Made by a program: the position numbers and the translations under genes. From assembly GCA_015075175.1 (NCBI GenBank), contig JABTUV010000006.1:186001-250000 (forward strand): DNA of 64,000 bases, read 5' to 3'. Below, one piece after another: positions 39,102 to 48,676 of the stretch. The DNA comes from a bacterium (GTDB lineage Bacteria > Hinthialibacterota > Hinthialibacteria > H5-UNCL2). Every line of letters starts with the position of its first letter. The first letter of the stretch is position 1. The notes beneath the pieces are model-generated. The model was not told the DNA's origin and did no database searches. It saw only the letters and a list, made by a program, of their open reading frames with translations.

Positions 39102-39130
39102 AAATTATCACTGTCCGACGGCAATTTCAA
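39102..39130 (-). promoter_or_regulatory. Sigma70-type promoter for korAB
   Basis: On the minus strand TTGAAA (39125-39130), a 17-bp spacer and TAATTT (39102-39107). It would give a ~260-base leader to korA containing two inverted repeats (GCATCCC/GGGATGC and CACCCGC/GCGGGTG). The rest of the 38832-39172 gap holds no recognisable gene. Confidence 0.55.
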
Positions 39131-39172
39131 GCCGATTTCAAGTTGGTTGGAACAAGCGCGGATGGTCGCGCC

Positions 39173-39567
39173 TCAAGTACGGCGCCCGTCGCTCCGGCGG
39201 GCGATCTCGCCGTGCCAGGCGCGCAGTCCGCCGCGCAGGCTGGCGACCGCGGTGAAACCCCGGCCGGCTAGGTAGCAGCCCACATTGTAGCTGCGCATCC
39301 CTGCGGCGCAGTAGACGATTATGGGCCGGGCCGGGTCCAGCTCGGACCAACGCGACTCAATCTCGGGCATGGGGATGTGGACGGAACCGGGGATGAAACC
39401 GTCCTCGTCCAGTTCTTCCGGCTCGCGCACGTCCAGGAGCTGCGTCGTCGGCTGGGCGGCCAGGCGCGCCTCGGCTTCCGCTGAGTTGATCTCCTCGACG
39501 GGCTCGCCGCCCGGCGGTACGTGCCTGCCCCAAAGGCGGTCAAAGAAGCCCCTGCTTGTCCTCCATG
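39173..39567 (-). CDS. Rhodanese-like domain protein
   Basis: About 130 residues. ATG 39567 gives MEDKQG, then a frame change near 39550 leads to FFDRLWGRHVPPGGEP and the rhodanese domain: LLDVREPEELDEDGFIPGS and the active-site loop VYCAAGMRS with catalytic Cys, ending LRGGLRAWHGEI. Likely sulfurtransferase or sulfur carrier. A longer reading frame begins inside repeat I and is less likely. The preceding methyltransferase gene is in the same orientation. Confidence 0.8.
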
Positions 39568-39587
39568 CGAATGCGGTGTCGTAAGCA

Positions 39588-39664
39588 TCGGAATAGGACC
39601 GACATGACCTATGGGACCGATAAGACCTCACCGTGCTCGTGGGCCGTCCCGTAGGACCCATCCT
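39588..39664. repeat. Repeat family I copy 3
   Basis: Units of GACCTATGGGACCGATAAGA type between the methyltransferase and rhodanese genes. Confidence 0.6.
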
Positions 39665-39673
39665 GTCGCGCAG

Positions 39674-40380
39674 TCATCGCTCCGGTTTCTCCGCCACCGC
39701 CCACAGCGACTGGCCGATGGGGGGCCGGTCCACGCCTCGATGCGGCGGAAGACGGGTGCGAGCCGGTTGTACAACGCCAGTTGGCCGGCGGGGAGGATCT
39801 CCACCCGCCGCACTCGCGCATTCCACCACCATCCCACCATGCCGAAGAGGTTGAAATAGGCGAGTTTTTCACCACGAAACCCGCGGCGGACACCTTCTCG
39901 GCCAGTTCGGACATTTCATAACGGCGATGGTGGTAAAGAAACGTGTCCAGGGTGCCGAAGAGACGGCGCAGGGCGGGCACGAGGAGGAGCGCCGCCCGCC
40001 GGGCGCAAGCAGATGGTACATGTTGGCCAGCGCGCGCGCATCGTCGGCGATGTGCTCCAGCACGTTCAGGCAGACGATGGTGTCGCGCACCGCTCCGCCG
40101 AGAGCGCGCGGCAGTCATCGTGCGTGAAGTCCGCTTCGACCACCGACAGGCAGGGATGCTTCCGTTCCAGTTCGCGCAGGCGGCTGGAGTGGTCCAGGTT
40201 AGGCTCGACGGCGACCAGGCGCTCGCGCGGCAGGAGGCGGGTGGTGAAGGTACCCATGCCGGCGCCCACCTCGATGACGCGCCGGCCCGCCTCCGCCAGC
40301 ACCAGCTCGGCGATCCAGGCGGTGACACGGTCCATTTCGGCCACGCGCCGCAGCGTCTCCTCGCCGATGGGTTCGCGCAT
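39674..40380 (-). CDS. Class I SAM-dependent methyltransferase, frame-interrupted
   Basis: ATG 40380 (MREPIGEETLRRVAEMDR), with GGGGAG upstream. SAM-binding motif I is VIEVGAGMGTFTTRLL, followed by VAVEPNLDHS. The frame changes near 40085 (CLNVLEHIADDARALANMYH), 40000 (LVLLVPALRRLFGTLD) and 39850. The C-terminus reads GQSLWAVAEKPER. About 235 residues. The substrate cannot be told; the fold is that of small-molecule, lipid or sugar methyltransferases. REP-A cluster 2 separates it from rnc. Confidence 0.78.
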
Positions 40381-40391
40381 GAGAATGACTC

Positions 40392-40490
40392 CCCGGGGAA
40401 AATTGGGTTCAGCGCCTGTTTTTGCAGATAGCACCGACAGGCGCCCGAAATCCTGCAGCAAAAACAGGCGCTGACCCTAATTTTCCCCGC
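40392..40490. repeat. REP-A cluster 2
   Basis: An inverted pair: GGGTTCAGCGCCTGTTTTTG and AAACAGGCGCTGACCCTAAT, about 40 bp apart. Its right end supplies the rnc stop codon. Confidence 0.9.
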
Positions 40491-41250
40491 GCATGATCTC
40501 CTCCAGGAGGCCGGATGCTCGTTCATCCGCTCCAGCGCGTCCGCCGCCGCCCGCTGTTCGGCCGTCTTCTTGTTCTTGCCGCTGCCCGCGCCCAAAAGAT
40601 GGTCCAGCAGCCGCGCCTCGACCGCGAACACCTTGTCGTGGTCCGGGCCTTCCGTGTGGGTGACGCGATAGCGCGGAATCGCCCCGGTGCGACGCTGCGC
40701 CAGGCTCTTGCAGCATCGACTTGTAGTCGATCACCACTTCGCCGCCGCCCACCTGGTGGATTTCGGGCGACAAGAGGCGCAGCACCAGCGCGCGTGGTCT
40801 CAAGGCCGCACGCAAGATAGACGGCGCCCAGGAGCGCCTCGAACAAATTGGCCAGAATCGAGGGACGGATGCGCCCGCCCGTCTGGTCCTCGCCCCGCCC
40901 GAGGAGCAGGAGACGTCCCAGGTCCATGTGCCGGGCCACGCGCGACAAGAGCCGCCGGCTCACGACCACCGACTTGATCTTGGACAACTGGCCTTCCTGC
41001 AACTCGGGATAATGATGGAAGAGATAGTCGGTGACGATCACACCCAGCACCGCGTCACCCAGGAATTCGAGCCGCTCGTTGGCCAGACTCTCGTCAAAGC
41101 CATGCTCGTTCAGAAAGGAGCGATGGGTGAAGGCCTGGTTGAGCTGCTGGACGTCCACGTCGGGCAGGTCGAGCGAGCGGCACAGCCCAGCAGCTCCTGC
41201 CGGCGCTCGGGCGTCAATTCCAGGGCGTCCGAGGCCACCAGCCCTCCCAT
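40477..41250 (-). CDS. rnc: Ribonuclease III, frame-interrupted
   Basis: ATG 41250 gives [20 protein letters not shown]; a frame change near 41185 leads to the RNase III domain with the signature [20 protein letters not shown] and metal-binding Glu/Asp. [17 protein letters not shown] follows. Further changes near 40800, 40700 and 40520 reach the double-stranded RNA-binding domain ([26 protein letters not shown]). The gene ends MRGEN with a TAG contributed by REP-A. RNase III processes rRNA precursors and structured mRNA. It sits downstream of fabF, as in many bacteria. Confidence 0.88.
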
Positions 41251-42497
41251 CGTAGCGCCGAAAGGCCAACACGGCGTTGTGGCCGCCGAAGCCGAAGGAG
41301 TTGGACAGGGCGGTGGAGATTCTCGCCTCGCGGGGCGTGTTGGGCACGTAGTCCAGGTCGCAATCGGGATCGGGCGTCTGGTAGTTGATGGTCGCGGGGA
41401 CGACCCCGCGGGCCAGCGCCAGCAGGGTGGCGATGGCCTCGACGCCGCCGGCGGCGCCCAGGAGATGGCCGGTCTGGGACTTGGTGGAACTGACCATGAG
41501 ACGCCGGGCATGATCGCCGAAGACGGCCTTGATGGCGGCGGTCTCGAACTTGTCGTTGAGCTCGGTGGAGGTGCCGTGGGCGTTGATGTAATCGAGGGTC
41601 CCGCGGGTCGATCCGGGCGTCGGCGAGGGCGGCGCGCATGGCGCGCTGGGCGCCTTCGCCCTCGGGCGCGGGCTGCGTAATATGAAAGGCGTCCGCGGAC
41701 ATGCCGTAGCAGCCGACCACTTCGCCGAGATCTCCGCCCCCCGCGCGCGCGCGCGCCCTTCCGATTCGAGGACCAGCACACCGGCGCCTTCGCCCATCAC
41801 AAAGCCGTCGCGGTCCCGATCGAAGGGACGGCTGGCATGGCGCGGGATCGTCGTTGCGGGTCGACAGCGCCTTCATGGCGCAGAAGCCGCCGAAACCCAG
41901 CGGCGTGAGTGCCGCCTCGGTTCCTCCCGCCAGCATCACGTCCGCGTCCCCGCGTTGGATGAGCCGCGTGGCCTCTCCGATGCAGTGGGTGCCGGTCGCG
42001 CACGCGGTGACCACCGCCGTATTGGGGCCTTTGGCACCGAAGCGCATGCTGATCATGCCCGAGGCCATGTCGATGATGAGCATGGGGATCAAGAGGGGCG
42101 AGATGCGCCGCGGCCCCTTCTGCATGTAAATCTCATGCTGCCGCTCCAGCATGGCGATGCCGCCGATGCCCGAGCCGACGATCACGCCCACGCGCGTCAT
42201 GTCCTCGCGGCCCCAGTCCAGTCCGGCCATGTCCACCGCCATCTGGCTGGCGACCACGCCGTAGCGCACGAACGGCTCCATGCGGTCCGATTCCTTGGGA
42301 TCGATCCAGCGGGCCATGTCCAGGGGCGGCAGCTGGGCCGCAATGCGGCTGGAGAATCCCTCCGGATTGAAATACGTGAGCGGACCGGTTCCCGAGCGGC
42401 CGGCATAAAGGCCCTCTTCAAACTCGGCCAGACCGTTGCCGATGGGAGAGAGCACTCCCATGCCGGTGACCACGACGCGATGCAATGCTGTGGGCAT
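41249..42497 (-). CDS. fabF: 3-oxoacyl-[ACP] synthase II, frame-interrupted, stop not resolved
   Basis: ATG 42497 ([20 protein letters not shown]). Thiolase-fold condensing enzyme: the Cys nucleophile in [14 protein letters not shown], catalytic His residues in [15 protein letters not shown] and [17 protein letters not shown], and the C-terminal [17 protein letters not shown]. Frame changes near 41830 and 41610 are needed. After FRRY no stop appears in frame before rnc, so the end given is approximate and another indel is likely. Part of the fab cluster, 121 bp after acpP. Confidence 0.9.
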
Positions 42498-42618
42498 CAG
42501 ACCCCCGTATGAATGCAAGAATGGACGGAACCGCGGGAAGGCGCGGCGCCGCGCCCTCCCGTAGTCCCGCGCGCGCTCCGGGCCGGGCCGGGTTCGTCCC
42601 CGCCCGCCTCGCGCGCCC

Positions 42619-42867
42619 TTACTGGCAGCCGACCCGCTGGCAGATGTAGTCGATGGCGTTGCCCACCGTCTGGATCTTCTCCGATCCTCATCGGGGATCT
42701 CGTCGATGTCGAACGTCTCTTCCATGCGCATGACGAGATCCACCGTCCAGGCTGTCCGCGGACAGGTCGCGCTGGATGTGCTTCTCCGGCGTGACCGCTT
42801 CCGGCTCCACGCGCAGCCGCTCCACGATGATCTCTTTGATCTTCTGCTCAACCTCGGACCTTTGCAC
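42619..42867 (-). CDS. acpP: Acyl carrier protein, frame-interrupted
   Basis: GTG 42867 (VQRSEVEQKIKEIIVERL) with GAGGAGG upstream. The phosphopantetheine attachment motif SADSLD is present; frame changes right after it (near 42745) and near 42685 restore VDLVMRMEETFDIDEIPDED and VGNAIDYICQRVGCQ. About 82 residues, the normal size. It carries the growing acyl chain. The breaks must be sequence errors if the cell is viable. Confidence 0.92.
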
Positions 42868-42883
42868 TAGATGCCTCCTCGTA

Positions 42884-43024
42884 GGGTGCGCAAAGCGCAC
42901 CGAATGTTTGTCTCGTGTCGCCGCGGGTTGCGGTGCGCGCTGCGCCTACCGGGCCATGACCTCGCTCGTGAAGCCGGTCGCGCGAGTCGACTTCGGGTTG
43001 CGGTGCGCGCTGCGCACCCTACCG
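42884..43024. repeat. Repeat family H copy 2 between fabG and acpP
   Basis: Units of GTAGGGTGCGCAAAGCGCACC and GGTTGCGGTGCGCGCTGCGC with CGGGCCATGACC, related to the tandem array at 20752-20851. The last unit reaches into the fabG stop region. Confidence 0.7.
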
Positions 43025-43775
43025 GGCCATGACCATGCCGCCGTCCACGTTGACTACCTGCCCGGTGATGTAACCGGCCAGATCGGAGACGAGAAAAAGC
43101 GCCGCCTTGGCCACGTCCAGCGGCGATCCCATCTCCTTCATGGGTATCTGCGCCCGGATTTCCGCCTTGTGCTCCTCTTTGAGCACTTCGGTCATGTCGG
43201 TCTGAATGAAACCGGGCGCAATCGCATTGACGCGAATCTTATATCCGGCCAGTTCTCGGGCGCAACTCTTGGTGAAGCCGATCAGGCCCGCCTTGCTGGC
43301 GGAATAATTGGTCTGGCCGAAAGCGCCCATCTCGGCCGACCACGGAGGCCATGTTGACGATGGCCGCCCGCCCGATCGAGTCATGGCGCGGGCGACCGCC
43401 CGGTGACAAGAAAAGCGCTTCAGATTGACCGCGGGGACCGCGTCCCAATCCCTCTTCTTTCATGCGCAGCATGAGTCCGTCGCGCGTAATGCCGGCGTTG
43501 TTGACCAGGATGTCCAGGCCGCCCAGCTTCTCGGTGGCGGCTTTGACCATCTCGGCGACGGCGGCGGCGTCGGCGATGTTGCCGGCGACCCTGCTGGCGC
43601 GCTGACCCGATGGATCAAGATTCCGGGCGGCGGCCTCGACCGCATCCCTGCCGCAGGTCGTTGAGTTAACGACCGCGGCGCCCGCATGATGGTGGGCTCC
43701 GCGACGGCATAGCCAATGCCCGCGCGGCTCCGGTCACCAGCGCCCTGCGGCCGACAGATCAATGGTGCACCCCAT
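43019..43775 (-). CDS. fabG: 3-oxoacyl-[ACP] reductase, heavily frame-interrupted
   Basis: Start at ATG 43775 (MGCTIDLS), followed by a split GxxxGIG region (GIGYAVAE near 43710). Short-chain dehydrogenase motifs are spread over several frames: LGGLDILVNNAGITRDGLML, the catalytic Ser region (IVNMASVVG) and Tyr-Lys in TNYSASKAGLIGF; then APGFIQTDMT and VVNVDGGMVM at the C-terminus. At least five frame changes lie between 43340 and 43735, the densest in the window. NADPH-dependent first reduction of fatty acid elongation. Confidence 0.88.
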
Positions 43776-43793
43776 GCGGCCCTTCCCGTGTGT

Positions 43794-44726
43794 TTACGCC
43801 TGGACGGTCGCCAAGGCAACGGCCTTGGCCAGATCGTCCGAGTTTCCGTGGCCGCCGCCTGGTGCGACGCGAACGCCTTCACCAGGCCGGTCAATACCTG
43901 CCCGGGCCGACTTCCATGAAGCGCGCGTAACATCCTGGTCTAACAAGAATGTGCATCGTGGCCGTCCAGCGCACGCCGCGGGTCAAGCTGGCCGCCGATA
44001 GTTCGAGGGGGCTCGCTCGGATCGGCGTGGGCCGCCCATCGGCGCTGGCACAAACGCATATCGGGGCCGCTTCCATGGCAACCCGGCAAGATAACGCACG
44101 AAATCCTCGCGGGCCGAGGCCATCAACGGCGAATGAAAGGCGCCGCTGACCGGCAGGGGCACGACCTTGCGCGCGCCCGCTGCGAGCAGGGCCTTGCCCG
44201 CCGCGGCCACGGCTTCGTTCTCGCCTGAAATCACGACCTGCGTTGGACTGTTGTCGTTGGCGACCACGACCACACCGGGGGTTTCGCGGCAGATCGAAGC
44301 CACCTGACCCGCGGGCAGCGAGAGCACCGCGGCCATGGCGCCTGGCCGCTCCCGTCCAGCGGCGTGCATCAACTGGGCGCGGCGGACGACAGCCGCCAAC
44401 GCCGCCTCGAACTCCAGCGCCCGGCAGGCGTACAGAGCCGCAAATTCGCCTGCGGAATGGCCCGCTACGAAGTCCGGCGCAACCCCCCGATCTTCCAATA
44501 AATCAGATAGTAACGAGCTGGCCGTGAACATAGCAGGTTGGGTATGGAGGGTCAAGTTCAAACGTTCCGCCGGACCCGACCGGCACAGCTCGGCCAGGTC
44601 GTACCCCAGTATGCGCGAGGCGGATGCGAAGCGCTCCCGGGCGGCGGGTTCGGAGTCCAGATAGGTCCCCAACATCCCGACCGATTGCGAACCTTGCCCC
44701 GGAAAGAGAAATGACAATTTAGACAT
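43794..44726 (-). CDS. fabD: Malonyl-CoA:ACP transacylase, frame-interrupted at the C-terminus
   Basis: ATG 44726 (MSKLSFLFPGQGSQSVGM). The Ser-His catalytic pair is in AGHSAGEFAALYA and PVSGAFHSPLMASA; QTQ-type residues are in HTQPAMFTAS. Frame changes near 44050, 43945 and 43885 restore NADGRPTPI, FMEVGPGQVLTGLVKAF and the end ALATVQA at 43794. About 305 residues. It loads malonate onto ACP. It lies 24 bp downstream of fabH and 18 bp upstream of fabG. Confidence 0.92.
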
Positions 44727-44750
44727 AATTTATTTAATTTATGCCGTTGA

Positions 44751-45731
44751 TTACCAGCGGGCAAGCACCGTTCCCCAAGTCAAGCCGCCGCCGAAAGCGA
44801 CCATGGCGACCAAGTCGCCGGACTTGATGCGGTCCGCTTGCAGCGCCTCGTGCAGCGCGATGGGGATGGTCGCGGCCGTGGTATTGCCGTACTTCTCGAT
44901 ATTGATCATCCAGCGGTCGAAGCCGATGCCCAAGCGTTCCGCCACGGCCGACAGGATGCGCACGTTGGCTTGGTGGGGGATGACGATATTGACTTGGTCG
45001 GCGTGGAGGTTCTGGCGTTCCAGCGCCTTGGAGAGGGACTCGCTCATGACGCGCGTGGCCAGTTTGAAGATGGCGCGGCCGTCCATCTTGAGGCACAGGT
45101 CGCTGAGGGGCAGGTCGCGGCGCCTGGGAGGAATGCGCGAGCCGCCGCCGGGGATCTTCAAGAGATCGGGTTGCCCGCCGTCTGAACCCAGGTCGATGGA
45201 GAGCAGGCCGGGCTTGGTGTCGGCGATAACCACGGTCGCGCCGGCGCCGTCGCCGAACAGGACGCAGGTATTGCGATCCTCCCAGTCGACGTAATGCGTG
45301 ATGGTATCCGCGCCGATGACCAAGACGGTCTGGGCCAGTCCCGCTTCGATATAGGCCTTGGCGGTCGCCAGGACGGTGATGTAACCGGTACATGCAGCCA
45401 GCACGTCGAAGGCGCCTGCACGCTTGCAGCCCAGGCCATGCTGGACCAGGCAGGCGGTACTGGGGAACAGCATGTCGGGAGAAATGGTCGCTACCAGCAC
45501 GAGATCGACCTCGTCGGGGGCGATGCCGGCGGCGGAGAGGGCGTCCCGACCGGCGGGAATGGCCAGATCGGACGTCGCCTCCCCCTCCTCGGCCACATAT
45601 CGCACGGACATGCCGGTGCGAGACTCGATCCACTCCTCGCTGGTATCGACCAACCGGGTCAGGTCGGCGTTGGTGAGCTTCTTTTTGGGAACCGCCATGC
45701 CGGTTCCCACAATGCGCGCGTATCTTTTCAA
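44751..45731 (-). CDS. fabH: 3-oxoacyl-[ACP] synthase III
   Basis: 326 residues, uninterrupted. The catalytic triad is visible: Cys in DVLAACTGYITVL, His in VIPHQANVRI and Asn in IEKYGNTTAATIP. It starts fatty acid synthesis by condensing acetyl-CoA (or a branched primer) with malonyl-ACP. Lies between plsX (23 bp upstream) and fabD (24 bp downstream) in the fab operon. Confidence 0.97.
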   Translation of the reverse strand: MKRYARIVGTGMAVPKKKLTNADLTRLVDTSEEWIESRTGMSVRYVAEEGEATSDLAIPAGRDALSAAGIAPDEVDLVLVATISPDMLFPSTACLVQHGLGCKRAGAFDVLAACTGYITVLATAKAYIEAGLAQTVLVIGADTITHYVDWEDRNTCVLFGDGAGATVVIADTKPGLLSIDLGSDGGQPDLLKIPGGGSRIPPRRRDLPLSDLCLKMDGRAIFKLATRVMSESLSKALERQNLHADQVNIVIPHQANVRILSAVAERLGIGFDRWMINIEKYGNTTAATIPIALHEALQADRIKSGDLVAMVAFGGGLTWGTVLARW

Positions 45732-45754
45732 GCGTCTGGTCCTTTATGGTCTGG

Positions 45755-46733
45755 TCAGGTTTTGAGTTTCTGCAGCGAGGCGGCGATCTTCTCGCTGAGG
45801 GCATGCAGGGGAGGCGTTGCGGGCGGTGCGAATGGCCGTTGCCGATGGCCTTGGCGGAGCGGGCCGTGGTCGACCAGGCAAGCGCCCCTTCAGGCCCGGA
45901 AGCGGCGCCCCGCCGTATTCGCTGTAATCCAGCGCCGCGTGCACTTTGCGCAGAACGCAGCGCAACTCGTCCTGGATTCCTCGTGCACCCGCTCATGTTG
46001 GCGAATGGCGCCCGGAGGAGAATGTTCGCCATGCCCTCGCCGAGCTTGGCACGATGTTACCGACAAAGCCGTCGCAGACGACCACGTCGAAGGCGCCGGC
46101 GAAGATGTCGTTGCCCTCGGCGTGGCCGGCGAAGTTGACGGGAGCGCCCTCCAGCAGCGCCCGCGCCGCGATGGTCGTCTCGTTGCCCTTGCTGGCCTCT
46201 GAGCCGATGGAAAGAAGCCCCACCGTCGGGTTGGGCCGCCCCAGCACCTCCTCCATGTAGATGGCGCCCATGACGGCGAATTGCGCCAGGTGGATGGGCT
46301 TGCAGTCCACGTTGGCGCCCACGTCCAAAAGCAGGGTGGGCTTGGACGGAGAGGGAATGACGGTGGCAATGGCGGGGCGCGACACGCCCGGCACGCGCTC
46401 CAGCAGGAACAGCGCGAAGGCCATGACGGCGCCGGTGTTGCCCATCGAGACGGCGGCGTCCGCGCGTCCCTCTTTCACCAGGTTCATGCACACCGCGATG
46501 GAACTGTTGGGTTTCTTCTTGAGCGCCGCGGAAGGGGACTCGTGCATCTCGACCACGTCCCGGGCGGGGATGACTTCCACCGGCAGCCCGGCCACGTCGC
46601 AAGCGGCGATGGCGTCGGGATCGCCGACCAGGAGGATGGCGATATCCTCGCCCGAGGGCAGAAGGCGGATGCCTTCCACCACGACCGCGGGCGAGTGGTC
46701 GCCCCCCATCGCGTCCACGGCGATCCGCACCAA
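45755..46733 (-). CDS. plsX: Phosphate acyltransferase PlsX, frame-interrupted at the C-terminus
   Basis: Starts at TTG 46733, nine bases after GGAGG (GTG 46730 is an alternative): VRIAVDAMGGDHSPAVVVEG. Family motifs: EMHESPSAALKKKPNSSI, AAVSMGNTGAVMA, LLLDVGANVDCKPIHLAQF and VVCDGFVGNIV. Frame changes near 46055, 46000 and 45880 restore LGEGMANILLRAPFANM and the end IAASLQKLKT. It makes acyl-phosphate from acyl-ACP for phospholipid synthesis. Immediately follows rpmF, a widespread gene order. Confidence 0.93.
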
Positions 46734-46737
46734 GGAC

Positions 46738-46917
46738 TTAGTCCTCCCGCGACAGGACCGCTACGCCGTTGTAATAGCCGCAGTTGGGGCAGACCCGGTG
46801 GGGCAGCTTGGTGGCGCCGCAATGCGAACAGGTCGAGGCGGCCGGAGCCTTCAGCGACTTGTTGGCGCGCCCCCGATGGGTCTTGGAATGCGACTTGCGA
46901 TGCTTGGGATTTCCCAT
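46738..46917 (-). CDS. rpmF: 50S ribosomal protein L32
   Basis: 59 residues, beginning MGNPKHRKSHSKTHRGRAN, with the zinc ribbon CSHC..CPNCGYYNG and ending VLSRED. ATG 46917 is preceded by GAGAAGAGG. Component of the large ribosomal subunit. The stop (46738-46740) lies within the region that carries the plsX ribosome-binding site, so translation of the two is likely linked. Confidence 0.97.
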   Translation of the reverse strand: MGNPKHRKSHSKTHRGRANKSLKAPAASTCSHCGATKLPHRVCPNCGYYNGVAVLSRED

Positions 46918-46951
46918 CCTCTTCTCTCCGTTGCCTTTGCGCGTTCATTGA

Positions 46952-46979
46952 CCGGCCCCGGAAGGCATTCCGGGGCCGG
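46952..46979 (-). terminator. 12-bp perfect stem-loop between pta and rpmF
   Basis: CCGGCCCCGGAA and TTCCGGGGCCGG pair perfectly across a 4-base loop, 34 bp downstream of the pta stop. There is no T-run on the minus strand, so it may be a 3'-end stabiliser or partial attenuator rather than an intrinsic terminator. Confidence 0.5.
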
Positions 46980-47012
46980 AAGTTCTCAAGTCCTGGTCAG
47001 GTTGGGTTCGGG

Positions 47013-48017
47013 TCAGTCGTCCGAACCCAGGGATTGGACCGCGGTAATGATGGCGGTCGTCCAGACGTCTTCGGTACTGGCGCCACGGGACAAGTCGTTG
47101 ACGGGGCGCGCCAGACCCTGCAGGAGCGGACCGTAGGCTTCCGCCCGGGCCAGACGCTGGGTCAGTTTGTAAGCGATGTTGCCCGAGTCCAAGTCTGGAA
47201 AAATCAGGGTATTGGCGCGACCGGCGACGGGCGAGCCGGGGGCCTTCTTGGCGCCCACCGCGGGCAAGAGCGCCGCGTCCGCCTGCAACTCCCCGTCGAT
47301 GACCAGCTCCGGCGCCCGCTCGCGCACCATGCCCAGCGCCCGCTTGACCTTGTCTACCCGCGGATGCGAGGCGCTGCCATAAGTCGAGAAACTTAGCATA
47401 GCCACGATGGGTTCGCAACCCAATAAAGCGTGGGTGCTGCCGGCGGTCGCCAGGGCGATGTCGGCCAGTTGAGCCTCGCTGGGGTCGGGGACCACGGCGC
47501 AGTCGCCATACATGAGGGCGCCGTCGACGCCGTAGGGACAGTCGGGGACGATCATCATAAAGCAGGATGAGACCGTCCGCACGCCTTTCGCAGTACCGAT
47601 CAGGTGCAGGGCGGCGCGGATGACGTTGGCGGTCGCGTTGACGGCGCCAGCGACCATGCCGTGCGCCCGGCCCTCTCGGACCATGGCCGCGCCCCAGTAG
47701 AGGGGATCGGCCATGACTTTCTCCGCCTCCTGGGGCGTGATGCCCTTGGCCTTGCGGGCTTGGTAGTAAAGGTCCACCCAATCCGACCAGTCGGGGCTGG
47801 TTCGGTGGTTGACGATCTCGATATCGGCAATGGAAATGCCCTCGTGTCGGGCGGCGGCGGCGATGGCGTCGGGATCGCCGACGAAGATGGGGACGGCGAA
47901 GCCGTCGTCCTTGAGGCGGCGGGCCGCCGCCAACATGCGGGGGTCTTGGGATTCGGGCAGGACGATGGTGCGCCGCGCGGCGCGGGCCTTGGCCTTGATG
48001 TTCTCCAGGGGATGCAT
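47013..48017 (-). CDS. pta: Phosphate acetyltransferase
   Basis: 334 residues, uninterrupted, the short Pta type without the N-terminal DRTGG extension. Motifs: [65 protein letters not shown] and [18 protein letters not shown]. Interconverts acetyl-CoA and acetyl phosphate; no ackA gene is in the window. Lies 18 bp downstream of coaD in the same direction. Confidence 0.95.
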   Translation of the reverse strand: MHPLENIKAKARAARRTIVLPESQDPRMLAAARRLKDDGFAVPIFVGDPDAIAAAARHEGISIADIEIVNHRTSPDWSDWVDLYYQARKAKGITPQEAEKVMADPLYWGAAMVREGRAHGMVAGAVNATANVIRAALHLIGTAKGVRTVSSCFMMIVPDCPYGVDGALMYGDCAVVPDPSEAQLADIALATAGSTHALLGCEPIVAMLSFSTYGSASHPRVDKVKRALGMVRERAPELVIDGELQADAALLPAVGAKKAPGSPVAGRANTLIFPDLDSGNIAYKLTQRLARAEAYGPLLQGLARPVNDLSRGASTEDVWTTAIITAVQSLGSDD

Positions 48018-48035
48018 GAGGGAACTTCCTTTCTT

Positions 48036-48548
48036 CTATTCGGAATCCTGGCGTGCCGGAAACCGGCGCGCCAGCATGGCAGCCACGTTGGGAGGGACCA
48101 TGTGCGAGACTTCGCCTCCCAGGGACGCGATCTCCAGCACGCGCCGCGAACTGATGATGCCGTACTCGGGCGCGGGGATCATGAAGAGCGTCTCCATGTC
48201 GGGCAGGAGGGCGCGGTTGAGCAGGGCCATCTGCAACTCAGACTCAAAGTCGGTATAAGCCCGAATGCCTCGCACGACCACCCGCAGGCCCTCGCGCTGG
48301 AGATAATGCACCAGCAGACCGTCGAAAGAAACGATCTCGACGCCGGCGATGCCCGCTGTCGCCTCGCGCAGCATGGTCATGCGCTCCTCGGGAGAAAAGC
48401 AGGCGTTTTTGTCGGCGTTCCAAAGCACTCCGACGAGGAGCCGGCGAAAGATGCGCGCCGCCCGGCGGATGATGTCCAGGTGGCCCAAGGTCGGCGGGTC
48501 GAAACTGCCTGGATAGAGGGCGCTCTGCGCTTGGTTGTGCGTGCTCAA
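48036..48548 (-). CDS. coaD: Phosphopantetheine adenylyltransferase
   Basis: 170 residues. Nucleotidyltransferase motif YPGSFDPPTLGHLDII (HIGH-like TLGH), VVRGIRAYTDFESELQMA, and the ISSRRVLEIASLGG segment in place of the more common SSSxVREIA. Penultimate step of coenzyme A synthesis, in keeping with the nearby acyl-CoA/ACP genes. Confidence 0.96.
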   Translation of the reverse strand: MSTHNQAQSALYPGSFDPPTLGHLDIIRRAARIFRRLLVGVLWNADKNACFSPEERMTMLREATAGIAGVEIVSFDGLLVHYLQREGLRVVVRGIRAYTDFESELQMALLNRALLPDMETLFMIPAPEYGIISSRRVLEIASLGGEVSHMVPPNVAAMLARRFPARQDSE

Positions 48549-48572
48549 GGCAGGGTCTCTCCTTGCGTTTAT

Positions 48573-48676
48573 CCCCCCTATCCCCCTGGATCAAGGGGGG
48601 AACCGTTTTTACCCCCCTTGGCAAGGGGGGGATTCCTCCTGGCCCCCCTTAGCAGGGGGGGGTTGGGGGGGGGATT
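48573..48676. repeat. Repeat family D cluster overlapping the rsmD 3' end
   Basis: Several GGGGGG/CCCCCC palindromic units (CCCCCCTTGGCAAGGGGGGG, CCCCTTAGCAGGGGGGGG). On the minus strand they encode the last ~20 residues and the TAA stop of rsmD. Confidence 0.8.

Noticed and set aside
40477-46733. Treating rnc, acpP, fabG, fabD and plsX as pseudogenes
   Set aside because: They are single-copy essential genes in a conserved order with intact motifs on both sides of each break; sequence errors explain them better.
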